This document shows, piece after piece, positions 1 to 8,270 of a DNA stretch of 20,537 nucleotides. The stretch spans positions 1 to 20,537 of the forward strand of contig CAYXDO010000186.1 in assembly GCA_964463485.1 (NCBI GenBank), given 5' to 3'. Source of the stretch: CAYXDO01 sp964463485 (GTDB lineage: Bacteria; Myxococcota; Kuafuiibacteriia; Kuafuiibacteriales; Kuafuiibacteriaceae). Below the pieces are notes generated by a model that was given only the letters and a program-made list of their open reading frames with translations, searched no databases and was not told the DNA's origin. The first letter of the stretch is position 1. Every line of letters starts with the position of its first letter. A program made the translations under genes and the position numbers.

Positions 1-33
1 GCCAGCCCCGCCTTGTCGATCTTCTATGGTACC

Positions 34-77
34 GGCTAGGCCGGGTTATGAGCTCATCGGAGGCTTGATGCCTAGCC
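34..77. repeat. Inverted repeat GGCTAGGC / GCCTAGCC near left edge
   Basis: Two perfect 8-base arms (34-41 and 70-77) are separated by 28 bases, and the spacer contains the 10-base palindrome ATGAGCTCAT (48-57). No T-run follows on either strand, so this is not a textbook intrinsic terminator. It lies downstream of the minus-strand hybrid kinase and spans the end of the possible 20-codon ORF at 46-108. It could be a processing or termination hairpin for the minus-strand transcript. Confidence 0.4.
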
Positions 78-108
78 AGCCATCAACAACCTTCTCCGCC
101 TTGCTCAT
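46..108 (-). CDS. Possible 20-codon small ORF with strong Shine-Dalgarno
   Basis: On the minus strand, AGGAGAG (forward 115-121) lies 6 bases before an ATG at 108. The frame encodes a 20-residue peptide beginning MSKAEKVV and ends with TAA at 46-48. The ribosome binding site is the best in the window apart from that of the response regulator gene. The ORF begins 62 bases downstream of the stop of the 1800-aa hybrid kinase and on the same strand, so it could be cotranscribed with it. The peptide is lysine-rich at its start and has no recognisable domain. It could be a genuine small protein, a leader peptide for a gene beyond the left edge, or the remnant of a truncated gene. The second arm of an inverted repeat lies within its codons. 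I do not recognise a family. Confidence 0.35.
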   Translation of the reverse strand: MSKAEKVVDGWLGIKPPMSS

Positions 109-132
109 TTTGCGCTCTCCTGTTCGAAACCT

Positions 133-174
133 CTTCCTTCGAATCGTTCAAAGACAGCGCTTCCTTCGATTCAA
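133..174. repeat. Imperfect direct repeat CTTCCTTCGA...TTCAA
   Basis: CTTCCTTCGA-ATCG-TTCAA (133-151) recurs as CTTCCTTCGATTCAA (160-174); the two copies are identical except for the 4-base ATCG insertion. The second copy covers the stop codon of the minus-strand hybrid kinase (TCA at 171-173). This looks like a local duplication with a small indel. Read on the minus strand, both copies contain TCGAAGGAAG. Confidence 0.5.
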
Positions 175-3100
175 GCGTCGATGGGGCCCCTAGGAAGGGT
201 GACGAGAAACTCGGTCCGTCCCGGCGCGCTGTCGACGACGAATCGTCCGCCGTGGCGTTCGACGATCTCTTTGCAAATTCCCAATCCGAGACCGCTGCCC
301 TCCCCCTGACTCTTCGTCGTGAAGAAGGGTTCGAAAATGCGACTGCGAATCGTCTCCGGGATGCCCGGTCCATCATCAATGATGCCGACCGTGACCGACT
401 CTTGGTCTCCTGCGATACTCACCGTCAACGTGCCTCGATGGTTCATCGCTTGCAGCGCATTCTGGATCAGGTTTGTCCAGACTTGATTGAGCTCTCCGTG
501 CCAGGCGACGATGCTCCCGGCCTCCCGGTAATCTCGGACGAGCTCGACGTCGAGTTTGTATCTCGTCCAGTACACGGCCAAGACCGAGTCCAAATGGGTA
601 CTAATCGCCCCTTCGGAAGGTGGGTTTCGGTTGGCGCTCGGGCGAGAGTACGCTCGGAGGGCCGAGACGATCTTGGAGGCCCGCTCGGCGGCCAATCCAA
701 TGGTCGCGGCATTTCGCCAGAGCGCGGAGATGTCGTAGGCGGCTCGTACGATGGAGTCAGCCGCCGGGTCGCGGAGCAGGTCGAGGTACGGATCGATACG
801 CTCGAGGCCGGTGTCGACCAACAGAGCCGCGAGTCGATCGGGCTCGTGAATGTCGGCGGTCATCAGAGCCGATTCGAGGGCGCGGCGGGTCGAGCGTTCC
901 TCGCGCGAGGTTCGGGGTGTAGTCGCCGTCGAATCCGCTTCGGTGATCAATTCCAAGAACGCGCGCCGATGCTCCGAGGATAACCGCCCGAGGAGCGGGA
1001 CGGCCTCGCGAGCGATCAGGCGGACGGCGTCGCGAAGATTTCCGACGGAGGCCTGGATCGCTCCGAGGGGTGTGTTGAGCTCGTGACCCACACCCGCGAC
1101 GAGTTGCCCGAGGGCGTCGAGCTTGTCTTTTTGCGCCGTTGCTTGCCTGGCCAAGGCCGTTCGCAGCTCACCGTACAAGCGCGCGTTTTCGAGCGCCACC
1201 GCGGCCTGACCGAGCAAGAACACTTGCATCTGTACGCGAGCGGGCGTGAACGCGCCCGCGGTCAACTCATTCTCCAAATACACCAACCCCCGACGCACGC
1301 CCTTGTCGTCGAGCGGTACACACAACAACGACATCGGACGGTCTTTGGGCACGTGCGGATCGTCTCGAGTTCGCGGATCTTCGCGCGCATCGGAGAGTAC
1401 GACGGCCTCACCCGTGCGCGCGACAAAGACGACAAGACTCACTGCGAGGTCGGCTCTCGAACGCAAGGGAGTCCCGGGTCTTGCGATCGAGTCTCCCCGA
1501 ACGTCCCGTCCAGCCTCGATGCACAGCTCGCTCGCCTCGGAGATGAAAAATCCTCGAGTGGCGCCGGCGTTCTCGATCGCCACGTCCATGATCGTGTCGA
1601 GGAGGCTCTCGCGCTCCATTTTGCTCGAGATCACTCGCGCCGCTTTGAAGAGTGTCGCGAGATCGAGCTCGTCGTGAAGTCGGGCGGTGCTAGTGACTCC
1701 GGAGGTTCCTACGCGAGGAGGCTCCGCGGCGCGCCAGCCTGCGAACAGCTCCGCGTACGTAGCTTCGAGCTCGGCGACCTTGGCAGCGGCGCCCCACCGA
1801 CCGTAGAGATAGACGGCTTCGAGCAGATAGCCGCGCGCCGGGGCTTTTTGCCCTCGTGCGAGGTGGAAGCGTCCGGCGAGCTCGTTGGCGAGCGCCTCTT
1901 CGTGGAGAAACTTATGAGTGCGTGCCTGGGTGATCGCGCGCTCGTAAAGCTCCATGGCCTCGCCCGCGCGTCCGTGGACTCGGGCCAACTCGGCTTGGAC
2001 GAGCTTCAGGCGGTGGGCGAAGTTGCCGGGAGCGTGCGCGGCGAGCGTTTCGAGGTGGGCGACGCTCGGTTCGATCCGAGCGTGAGGGAGCGCGTCCTTC
2101 CCGGAACCCTCGGGGAGTCGAGCGAGGACCGCGAGCGTTCGATATTGGTGAAAATAGACGACGCTGTAGGTTGCCGCCGCACCGTCGAGGAATTCAGCGC
2201 CGTGGTCGGCGAGCGCGACGGCGCCATCCTGGTCACCGAAGAGATAGCGAACGAAGACTCGCACGGCAGTGAGTACGCAGAGGGCGCCGCGGTAGCCGAG
2301 CGCTCGCAATTTGGCTTCGTGATCGACCTCGTCGTAGGATGGGCCGATCAGCCTCCTTGGGTCTTCGGACTGACCGCGAAGGTTTGCAATGAGTTGCCGA
2401 AACTGGAGGGTGCAGTTGAGCGCCGGGTCCTGGCCGTGGTGTTCGATGACCGCTATGGCGTTCTCGATTTGGCGAGCCTGCTCTTCGAGTGGGACGCCCG
2501 CGTAAAAGCCGTTGGCGCTCAATAAATGCATCGACCAGGAGGCGTATTCGACGTCTCCCGTTTCGATGCTGACTCGATAGACCTCTTGGCCGTGGATCAG
2601 CATTTCGCGGAGGGGGTCGATGTTGGCGAGGACCATGTTGCGCAAGACGTGAGTATTCTTCGAGCGCGGACCGCGGTCGTCGAACCGATCGAGCAGCTCG
2701 AGCGCGAGCCTGGCGACGGCCTCGGCGAGCGGGAGCATTTGGACCGCGGACAGGACGAGCGCGAGCACCGAGAAGCCGTAGACGCCTTCCTTGGCGAGCC
2801 CGCCCCGGATCGTCGACTCGACCATGCTGCAGGCGAGGATCGGAAAGAGATTCGGCATCGTCAGGTAGGTCGAGCTCATGATCTCGTTGAGGATCCGCAA
2901 GCTCGCGACGGTGTGCGGGTTCGACAGAGGGCCCAAAGCTTGGAGGCGCGCAGCGGCCGTCGCCGGATCCCCGAGGAGCTCGAGGGTGCGGCCCATCGCG
3001 GCGCGAACGTCGTCGGGCGAAGGATCCCTCGGGAAATGGAAACCAAGCCCATCGACGACATCGAGCGCGAGGTTGACTGCGTCCCGGAAGCGCTGCTGCG

Positions 3101-5573
3101 AAACGAGCGAGAGAATCTCGACTTCGCGGGCCTCGGCGGCGTCGAGCGCGGTTCGAGCGTGTTTTTGGACGATGGCGACGAGATCACTTGCGGCTTGGTG
3201 ATCGCGGCTCAGATAAGCGGCGCGTGCACCTTCCACGTGAGTGGCCAGGGTGACTTCATATCTCTCGGTCCAGGCGCCTTCGGGGAGGTTTGCGCGGGCC
3301 GTCCGATAGTAGCCGTGCGCCGGCTGAAAGGCTGCAGAGCGGCTGGCGCGGCGCCCCGCACGGAGATTCAGGTCGGCGAGAATGGAGCGATCGGCTTCGG
3401 ATTCCGCCCGGCCGCGATTGAGCTGCTCGACGACTTCGAAGACTTGGGATTCGTCGGCGTCGATGGCGCCCCGCGCGAGCAACATCCGTCCAATGCGAAG
3501 GTGATAGGCTGCGGCGACACTCTCCTCGAGCCCCACGTACGCTGCTTGGCGAACCCGATCGTGTACGAAGTGAACTTCGAAATCCGTGGAGTCGCCGGCA
3601 TCTTCGCCGTACCAAAAACCGCCGGTCCCCGGCCGAATCAGCTCCGCGATCAAACCTTCTCTCAAGGCGGAGAGCGTGGCCTTGCGGCTCGTACCTCGAA
3701 CGTCGGCGAGGAGCGACACCCGGAATCGATCGCCGATGCAGGCCGCGATACGCAGCGTGTCGCGTGCTTCCTCGCTGAGTTTGTCGATTTGGGCGCTCAT
3801 CAGGTCTACGACGTTGTCGGTGGCAGCGTGTTGACCGACGGCCGCTTGGTCCCACCGCCAAGCGCCGGCCTGTGCGTCGAATCTCAGAATACCCTCGTCG
3901 AAGAGTGCGCCAAGGAACCGAGTCAGGAAGAACGCGTTCCCGCGCGTTTTCGTGTAACACGCAGCCGCAAGCTCGCTCGAAGGAGTGTGCGATCCGAGCG
4001 CGTCCGAGACCAGCCGTTCGACGTCGGCTCGGTCGAGCGGACCCAACCGCAGAGTGTCGATCTTGGCCCCATCGGATCTCATGGACTCGGTGGCTACGTG
4101 CAGCGGGTGGGCATCGTCGACCTCATTGTCTCGGTAGGCCCCGATGAACAGCACGTGTTTGGTATCTCGATCGTTCGCGAGACTCCCGATCAGCTCGATG
4201 GATGGAAGGTCGGCCCATTGGAGGTCATCCAGAAACAGCACCAACGGCCGATCTGCGGCCATGGTCCGGACGAAAGTCGCGATCGTGGATCGGAATCGAT
4301 TGAGCGACTCGGACGCCCCGAGCTCCTCGACAGGGGGTGTGGGGCCGATGATGTGTTCGATCTCTGGAATCACACCTGCAATCACACCGGCGTTGGCGCC
4401 GAGTTTTGTGAGTATGCGCGCTCGATGCTCCGAGATCGTTCGTTCGTCCTCGGTGAGTATCTGGCGTACGAGCGTCGTCAGAGCTTGCACGAAGGAGTCG
4501 TACGGCTTTCCGCGCGCGAGCTGGTCGAACTTACCTTCGACGAAGCGTCCCTTGCGAGCGGTCAAGGAGCGCAGGACTTCGTGCACCAGTCGCGTCTTCC
4601 CAATTCCGGAGTATCCGGCGACGAGGAGGATGCGGGCGTCACCCTCGGCGGCCTTCTCGAAGGCGTCCAGAAGCGTTTCGAGGGCCTCTGCCCGGCCGTA
4701 CAGTCTTTGCGGGATGCGAAGCCGTTCGTCCACGTCTCGTTCGCGCAGCGGAAATGTCTCGATCGTTCCATGGAGCCGCAGAGAGTCCAAACACCGCGTC
4801 AAGTCGTGTTGCAGGCCGCGAGCGGACTGATAGCGGTCTTCGGCCCACTTCTCGAGGAGCCTCATGGTCAGCTCGGAGAGAATGGGAGGCACTGCCGGCG
4901 CGACGAGGTGAAGCGGTTCGGGGACTCTCGCGATGTGCGCGTGAGCGAGCTGAAGCGCGTCGTCGAGCAGAAACGGAGGTCGACCGGTGAGGAGCTCGTA
5001 CAGCGTCGCACCCAGAGAGTAAAGATCGGAGCGCAAGTCGACCGGACGATTCATACGGCCGGTCTGTTCAGGCGACATGTAGCGCGGCGTGCCTTCGAAC
5101 CCGGTCGGCTCGGCGATCTCACGGCTGAGAACCTGAGAGATTCCGAAGTCGATGAGTTTCGCGCGACCCGTCGCTTCGTGCATCACGATGTTCGATGGGT
5201 TGATGTCCTTGTGCACGATGTCCAACGCATGAATACGCGACAAGGCTCCGGCGACTTGAATCGCGACCTCGAGCACCTCGTGAATCTTCAGGCGCCGTTC
5301 TCGAAGCACGGCATCGAGAGAGCGCGCGCCGAAGTCTTCGACGGCGATGGCGACGGCACCCGATTCCTCCATGAATTCATGAGCGCCGATCACCCCTTCA
5401 CCGGCGGCGTGCCTCGTGATCTCGAACTCGCGGCGGAAGCGGGAGACGAGGGCAGGGGGCGGATAGAGATCTCGAAGGTGCTTGAGTAGGACCGTCTGAC
5501 CATCCGTCCTTCGCGTGCGATAGACTCGAGAGTGCCGCCCTTCGAAGATCAGCTCGCCGCTCGAAGCGTTCAT
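171..5573 (-). CDS. Giant hybrid Ser/Thr-kinase / AAA ATPase / GAF / histidine kinase (1800 aa)
   Basis: This cytosolic multidomain signalling protein has no membrane segment or signal peptide. Domain order: protein-kinase fold at residues 7-265 (ATP lysine K31, catalytic loop HKDINPSN at 121-128, DFG at 142-144, SPE at 167-169); AAA ATPase with Walker A GYSGIGKT (320-327) and Walker B LFLDDLQWAD ending at 455; a long helical TPR-like region at about 700-1280; GAF at about 1300-1465; histidine kinase with H-box GHELNTPLGA (phosphoacceptor H1497), N-box NLIQNALQAM (1701-1710), DDGPGIP (1733-1739) and GEGSGLGL (1757-1764). This order matches the known family of 'trifunctional' Ser/Thr kinase/ATP-binding/sensor histidine kinases. 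The glycine-rich loop is poor and the catalytic-loop lysine is N125, so Ser/Thr-kinase activity is uncertain; I recall HKDINPSN as common in this family. I chose ATG 5573 because the kinase fold begins at once and longer starts would run into the divergent gene. It shares an 88-bp promoter region with the receiver-AAA-kinase gene. Confidence 0.93.
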   Translation of the reverse strand: MNASSGELIFEGRHSRVYRTRRTDGQTVLLKHLRDLYPPPALVSRFRREFEITRHAAGEGVIGAHEFMEESGAVAIAVEDFGARSLDAVLRERRLKIHEVLEVAIQVAGALSRIHALDIVHKDINPSNIVMHEATGRAKLIDFGISQVLSREIAEPTGFEGTPRYMSPEQTGRMNRPVDLRSDLYSLGATLYELLTGRPPFLLDDALQLAHAHIARVPEPLHLVAPAVPPILSELTMRLLEKWAEDRYQSARGLQHDLTRCLDSLRLHGTIETFPLRERDVDERLRIPQRLYGRAEALETLLDAFEKAAEGDARILLVAGYSGIGKTRLVHEVLRSLTARKGRFVEGKFDQLARGKPYDSFVQALTTLVRQILTEDERTISEHRARILTKLGANAGVIAGVIPEIEHIIGPTPPVEELGASESLNRFRSTIATFVRTMAADRPLVLFLDDLQWADLPSIELIGSLANDRDTKHVLFIGAYRDNEVDDAHPLHVATESMRSDGAKIDTLRLGPLDRADVERLVSDALGSHTPSSELAAACYTKTRGNAFFLTRFLGALFDEGILRFDAQAGAWRWDQAAVGQHAATDNVVDLMSAQIDKLSEEARDTLRIAACIGDRFRVSLLADVRGTSRKATLSALREGLIAELIRPGTGGFWYGEDAGDSTDFEVHFVHDRVRQAAYVGLEESVAAAYHLRIGRMLLARGAIDADESQVFEVVEQLNRGRAESEADRSILADLNLRAGRRASRSAAFQPAHGYYRTARANLPEGAWTERYEVTLATHVEGARAAYLSRDHQAASDLVAIVQKHARTALDAAEAREVEILSLVSQQRFRDAVNLALDVVDGLGFHFPRDPSPDDVRAAMGRTLELLGDPATAAARLQALGPLSNPHTVASLRILNEIMSSTYLTMPNLFPILACSMVESTIRGGLAKEGVYGFSVLALVLSAVQMLPLAEAVARLALELLDRFDDRGPRSKNTHVLRNMVLANIDPLREMLIHGQEVYRVSIETGDVEYASWSMHLLSANGFYAGVPLEEQARQIENAIAVIEHHGQDPALNCTLQFRQLIANLRGQSEDPRRLIGPSYDEVDHEAKLRALGYRGALCVLTAVRVFVRYLFGDQDGAVALADHGAEFLDGAAATYSVVYFHQYRTLAVLARLPEGSGKDALPHARIEPSVAHLETLAAHAPGNFAHRLKLVQAELARVHGRAGEAMELYERAITQARTHKFLHEEALANELAGRFHLARGQKAPARGYLLEAVYLYGRWGAAAKVAELEATYAELFAGWRAAEPPRVGTSGVTSTARLHDELDLATLFKAARVISSKMERESLLDTIMDVAIENAGATRGFFISEASELCIEAGRDVRGDSIARPGTPLRSRADLAVSLVVFVARTGEAVVLSDAREDPRTRDDPHVPKDRPMSLLCVPLDDKGVRRGLVYLENELTAGAFTPARVQMQVFLLGQAAVALENARLYGELRTALARQATAQKDKLDALGQLVAGVGHELNTPLGAIQASVGNLRDAVRLIAREAVPLLGRLSSEHRRAFLELITEADSTATTPRTSREERSTRRALESALMTADIHEPDRLAALLVDTGLERIDPYLDLLRDPAADSIVRAAYDISALWRNAATIGLAAERASKIVSALRAYSRPSANRNPPSEGAISTHLDSVLAVYWTRYKLDVELVRDYREAGSIVAWHGELNQVWTNLIQNALQAMNHRGTLTVSIAGDQESVTVGIIDDGPGIPETIRSRIFEPFFTTKSQGEGSGLGLGICKEIVERHGGRFVVDSAPGRTEFLVTLPRGPIDA

Positions 5574-5661
5574 GGGGCGACTGGGTAGTCGATTGCTCCG
5601 GAGCCGTCCAGCCTCGAAGAAATCGATTGCCAACCTCAACACGTTGAGGGACGCAAGGACC
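5574..5661. promoter_or_regulatory. Divergent intergenic region between two signalling genes
   Basis: These 88 bases separate the start codons of the minus-strand hybrid kinase (5573) and the plus-strand receiver-AAA-kinase gene (5662), so promoters for both must lie here or inside the genes. The region contains two exact direct repeats of TCGATTGC (5589-5596 and 5623-5630, offset 34 bp), the palindrome CTCCGGAG (5596-5603) and the inverted repeat at 5634-5649. I see no convincing -10/-35 or -24/-12 elements. The repeats are candidate binding sites, which is inference only. Confidence 0.5.
5634..5649 (+). promoter_or_regulatory. 16-bp inverted repeat overlapping the likely ribosome binding site
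   Basis: CCTCAAC-AC-GTTGAGG has perfect 7-base arms. The right arm and the next base form GAGGG (5646-5650), the most likely Shine-Dalgarno, 11 bases before the GTG at 5662. In RNA the left arm would pair with it, giving a 6-bp stem with a CACG loop. As DNA it would suit a dimeric repressor. Both readings are inference; the symmetry itself is seen directly. Confidence 0.5.
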
Positions 5662-8265
5662 GTGCGACCCGTCATCGTCTGTGTCGACGACGAGGCGGTA
5701 GTGCTCTCTTCTCTGAAAGAGCAACTCGTCAGGAGCTTTTCGGGTCGGTGCAGAGTGGAAGTCGCGGACTCGGGTCTCGATGCGCTCGAGTTGTTGGAGG
5801 ATCTCGTTGGCGAGGGTTCCGACGTTCCCGTGCTCGTCGCCGACCACATCATGCCGGGCATGACCGGTGATGAGCTCCTGCGGCGGGTGCATCAGCGGTG
5901 GCCGCGGGTCCGTTCGATCCTGCTCACCGGTCAAGCAACCGCCGATGCCGTGGGCCGCGCGGTGAACGAAGGCAACCTGTATCGCTACTTCACCAAGCCA
6001 TGGGACCAACGGGACCTGACGCTCACGATCGATCGGGCGGTCGAGAGTTACTTCCACGAGCTAGAGCTCGAGGCCGAGCGAGAGACACTCCAGAGAATTT
6101 ACCTCGTGGCGTTGGACTTGTCCGCCAACCTAGCCGCCGAGAGCCGGCTTCAGCGCCTCCTCGCCACCGCTCGATCCGCTTTGGACGCCGAGGGTGCCTT
6201 GCTTTGCTCGGCGTGGGGGCGTGACATCGTCTGCAGCGAGGTCGACGGTTTCCTCGATGCTCGACCCGGATCGCCGCTCCCGACGGGCATGCACGACCTG
6301 ATGCTCGAAGCGCTTTCGTCGACTCACCCGGTTCGGGCTGGCAACACCATCGCGGTCGCGTTGCGCTTCGAGGACGTCGTGGCAGGGGGCCTGGTGCTTC
6401 GGGTTCGGCATCCCGAGCGAGTACCTGATGGTCGAGTCGAGGCGTTTGCGGCGTTGGCTGCCGCAGCTCAGAGAACCGCCGCGCTCGTCGATGCGCTCGA
6501 AAATGACGCAGACCACCGCCAGCAGCTCGCCGCAGCGCTCCAGCGGGCCGCCAATGCCGACATCGACGGGCCTCTGTTGGGCCAGAGCCCAAAGGCCAGG
6601 GAGCTTCGTGATCGCATCGATCAGGTGGCTCGCGACGATGAAGACGTCGTCGTCATCGGGCCGCCGGGCTCGGGCCGCGAGGCCGTGGCGCGCGCCGTTC
6701 ACCGAGCATCGGAGCGACGGGACGCCGCCTTCATCGTCGTCGACTGCAGAATGCAGCGGCTCACCGGCACCTCGTGTTTCGAACGTGCAGAGGGCAGCAC
6801 GCGCACGACCCTCGAGCTCGTGCACCAAGGCACGCTGTATCTGCACAATGTCGAGTCCCTCGATGACGCCGAGCGGGCGCGGTTCGCTGAGTATTTTCGT
6901 ACTCGAGACGAGCGCCGCTTGGCCGCAGGTTTCGATCCGGACGTGCGCATCATCGCCTCACGAAAGCTCGTGCGGGGCCAAGCTCTCCCGGTGTGGCCAA
7001 CTCATGGCACCTCGATCGAAGTGCCGGGCCTGCGAGAGCGCGTCGACGATCTCGAAGAGCTCTCGACTCATATCGTCACAAAACATGCACATCGACACGG
7101 TCGAGCGGTCCTGGGTCTGTCTGCGGAGGCCGTCCGACGGCTCTCTGAATACGCGTGGCCCGGAAACTACAACGAGCTCGTCAATGTCGTGGAACGTGGT
7201 GTCGATACGGCCAAGGGTACGCTGCTCGACGCCGATGACGTCCTGCTCGCGACGGCCGGGACCTTTGGCCAGTACGATCTGATTCGACGGATCGGACAAG
7301 GCGGCATGGGTGAGGTGTGGCTGGCGCGGCATCAGCTCTTGCTGCGCGACGCGGCCGTGAAGCTGATCCGGCCGAAGCTCGAGTCCACCGAGCTCTACGA
7401 AATGGCGCTCCGACAGTTTCGTCAGGAGGCTCAGGCGACGGCCAAGCTTCGTTCGCCGCACACGATCGAGCTGTATGACTTCGGTGTCACCGACGACGGT
7501 ACGTTTTATTATGCGATGGAGCTCCTCCACGGGATGGATCTGTCGACGATGGTCCGAACCAGCGGAGCCTTGCCGCCCGAACGTGTCGTACTCTTCTTGA
7601 AACAGGCTTGCCGCTCGTTGATCGAAGCTCACGGAGCGGGGCTCGTGCATCGCGACATCAAGCCGGCAAATCTCTTCGTGGCTCGACTCGGCGCCGAGTT
7701 GGATTTCATCAAATTGCTCGATTTCGGGCTCGTGTTCGCGGTCGATCCGGGAGTGAGCGGCAAGACGAACAGCCTGCTTGGCACCCCCGGCTACATGGCG
7801 CCGGAGCAAGTCCTGGGTGAGTTCGATCAACGAACGGACCTGTACGCGCTCGGGTGCGTTGCTTTTCGACTCTTGACGGGTCAGCCGCTCTTCCAGGGAC
7901 CCACACCCGTGAGCACGCTGGCCAAGCAAGTGAAAGAGGCACCCCGTCGGCCGTCCTCGGCCGCTCCGAATCGCATTCCAACCGAGCTGGATGACGTGGT
8001 GATGAAGTGTTTGATGAAGGATCCAAACGATCGCTTCCAGTCGGCAGAGGAGCTTTGGCGCGCGCTGTCGAACGTCGCGTTCGCGACGCCGTGGACCCAA
8101 GATCGAGCTGCAGCTTGGTGGAGGGAGCGGGAGACTCGCCCCGTCGTGCCCCACCCCGTATCGATTCCTCCGGCGATTCCGGCGGAAGCCACCGTTCTGC
8201 CCGCGACGCTCGACGAGGCCCGGCCGCCAGAGACCGTGCCTGGCCTTCCCGGCCTCGAGACATGA
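5662..8265 (+). CDS. Receiver-GAF-degenerate sigma54 AAA+-Ser/Thr kinase fusion (867 aa)
   Basis: The N-terminal receiver domain (about 4-125) has the acidic pair D9/D10, phosphoacceptor D61 in VLVADHIMPG, T89 in LLTGQA and K112 in FTKPW. A helical linker and GAF-like domain (about 155-270) follow. Next is a sigma54-activator-type AAA+ module (about 300-537), recognisable from GPPGSGRE (333-340), LRER (457-460) and WPGNYNEL (499-506). Its Walker A lysine is Arg, Walker B reads TLYLHNVE instead of TLFLDE, and the GAFTGA loop is absent, so it should neither hydrolyse ATP normally nor open sigma54 promoters. In place of an HTH there is a canonical PknB-type kinase (about 538-805): GQGGMGEV (545-552), K567, HRDIKPAN with D665, DFG (687-689), APE (713-715). 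The C-terminal tail is Pro-rich with no membrane segment. The likely output is Ser/Thr phosphorylation controlled by receiver phosphorylation. GTG 5662 was chosen because the receiver starts immediately and GAGGG lies 11 bases upstream; an in-frame ATG at 5572 would overlap the divergent start. Confidence 0.92.
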   Translation: MRPVIVCVDDEAVVLSSLKEQLVRSFSGRCRVEVADSGLDALELLEDLVGEGSDVPVLVADHIMPGMTGDELLRRVHQRWPRVRSILLTGQATADAVGRAVNEGNLYRYFTKPWDQRDLTLTIDRAVESYFHELELEAERETLQRIYLVALDLSANLAAESRLQRLLATARSALDAEGALLCSAWGRDIVCSEVDGFLDARPGSPLPTGMHDLMLEALSSTHPVRAGNTIAVALRFEDVVAGGLVLRVRHPERVPDGRVEAFAALAAAAQRTAALVDALENDADHRQQLAAALQRAANADIDGPLLGQSPKARELRDRIDQVARDDEDVVVIGPPGSGREAVARAVHRASERRDAAFIVVDCRMQRLTGTSCFERAEGSTRTTLELVHQGTLYLHNVESLDDAERARFAEYFRTRDERRLAAGFDPDVRIIASRKLVRGQALPVWPTHGTSIEVPGLRERVDDLEELSTHIVTKHAHRHGRAVLGLSAEAVRRLSEYAWPGNYNELVNVVERGVDTAKGTLLDADDVLLATAGTFGQYDLIRRIGQGGMGEVWLARHQLLLRDAAVKLIRPKLESTELYEMALRQFRQEAQATAKLRSPHTIELYDFGVTDDGTFYYAMELLHGMDLSTMVRTSGALPPERVVLFLKQACRSLIEAHGAGLVHRDIKPANLFVARLGAELDFIKLLDFGLVFAVDPGVSGKTNSLLGTPGYMAPEQVLGEFDQRTDLYALGCVAFRLLTGQPLFQGPTPVSTLAKQVKEAPRRPSSAAPNRIPTELDDVVMKCLMKDPNDRFQSAEELWRALSNVAFATPWTQDRAAAWWRERETRPVVPHPVSIPPAIPAEATVLPATLDEARPPETVPGLPGLET

Positions 8266-8270
8266 TATGA

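Noticed and set aside
2526..5489. 987-codon open frame on the plus strand, antisense to the first giant kinase, with another 480-codon frame just before it (1083-2525)
   Set aside because: Their translations have no domain or motif, while the opposite strand carries continuous conserved domains. Long antisense frames are expected with this G/C third-position bias.
5572..5661. Longer start (ATG 5572) for the receiver-AAA-kinase gene
   Set aside because: It would overlap the ATG of the divergent gene and add 30 residues with no family character; the receiver begins right after GTG 5662.
5574..5861. 96-residue N-terminal extension of the minus-strand giant kinase
   Set aside because: It is antisense to the receiver domain coding region and lacks conserved character; the kinase fold begins just after ATG 5573.
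5662..8265. Frameshift or assembly join explaining the receiver-AAA-kinase fusion
   Set aside because: The frame is continuous, the linker between AAA+ and kinase is short and natural-looking, and codon use does not change across it; I keep it as a real fusion.
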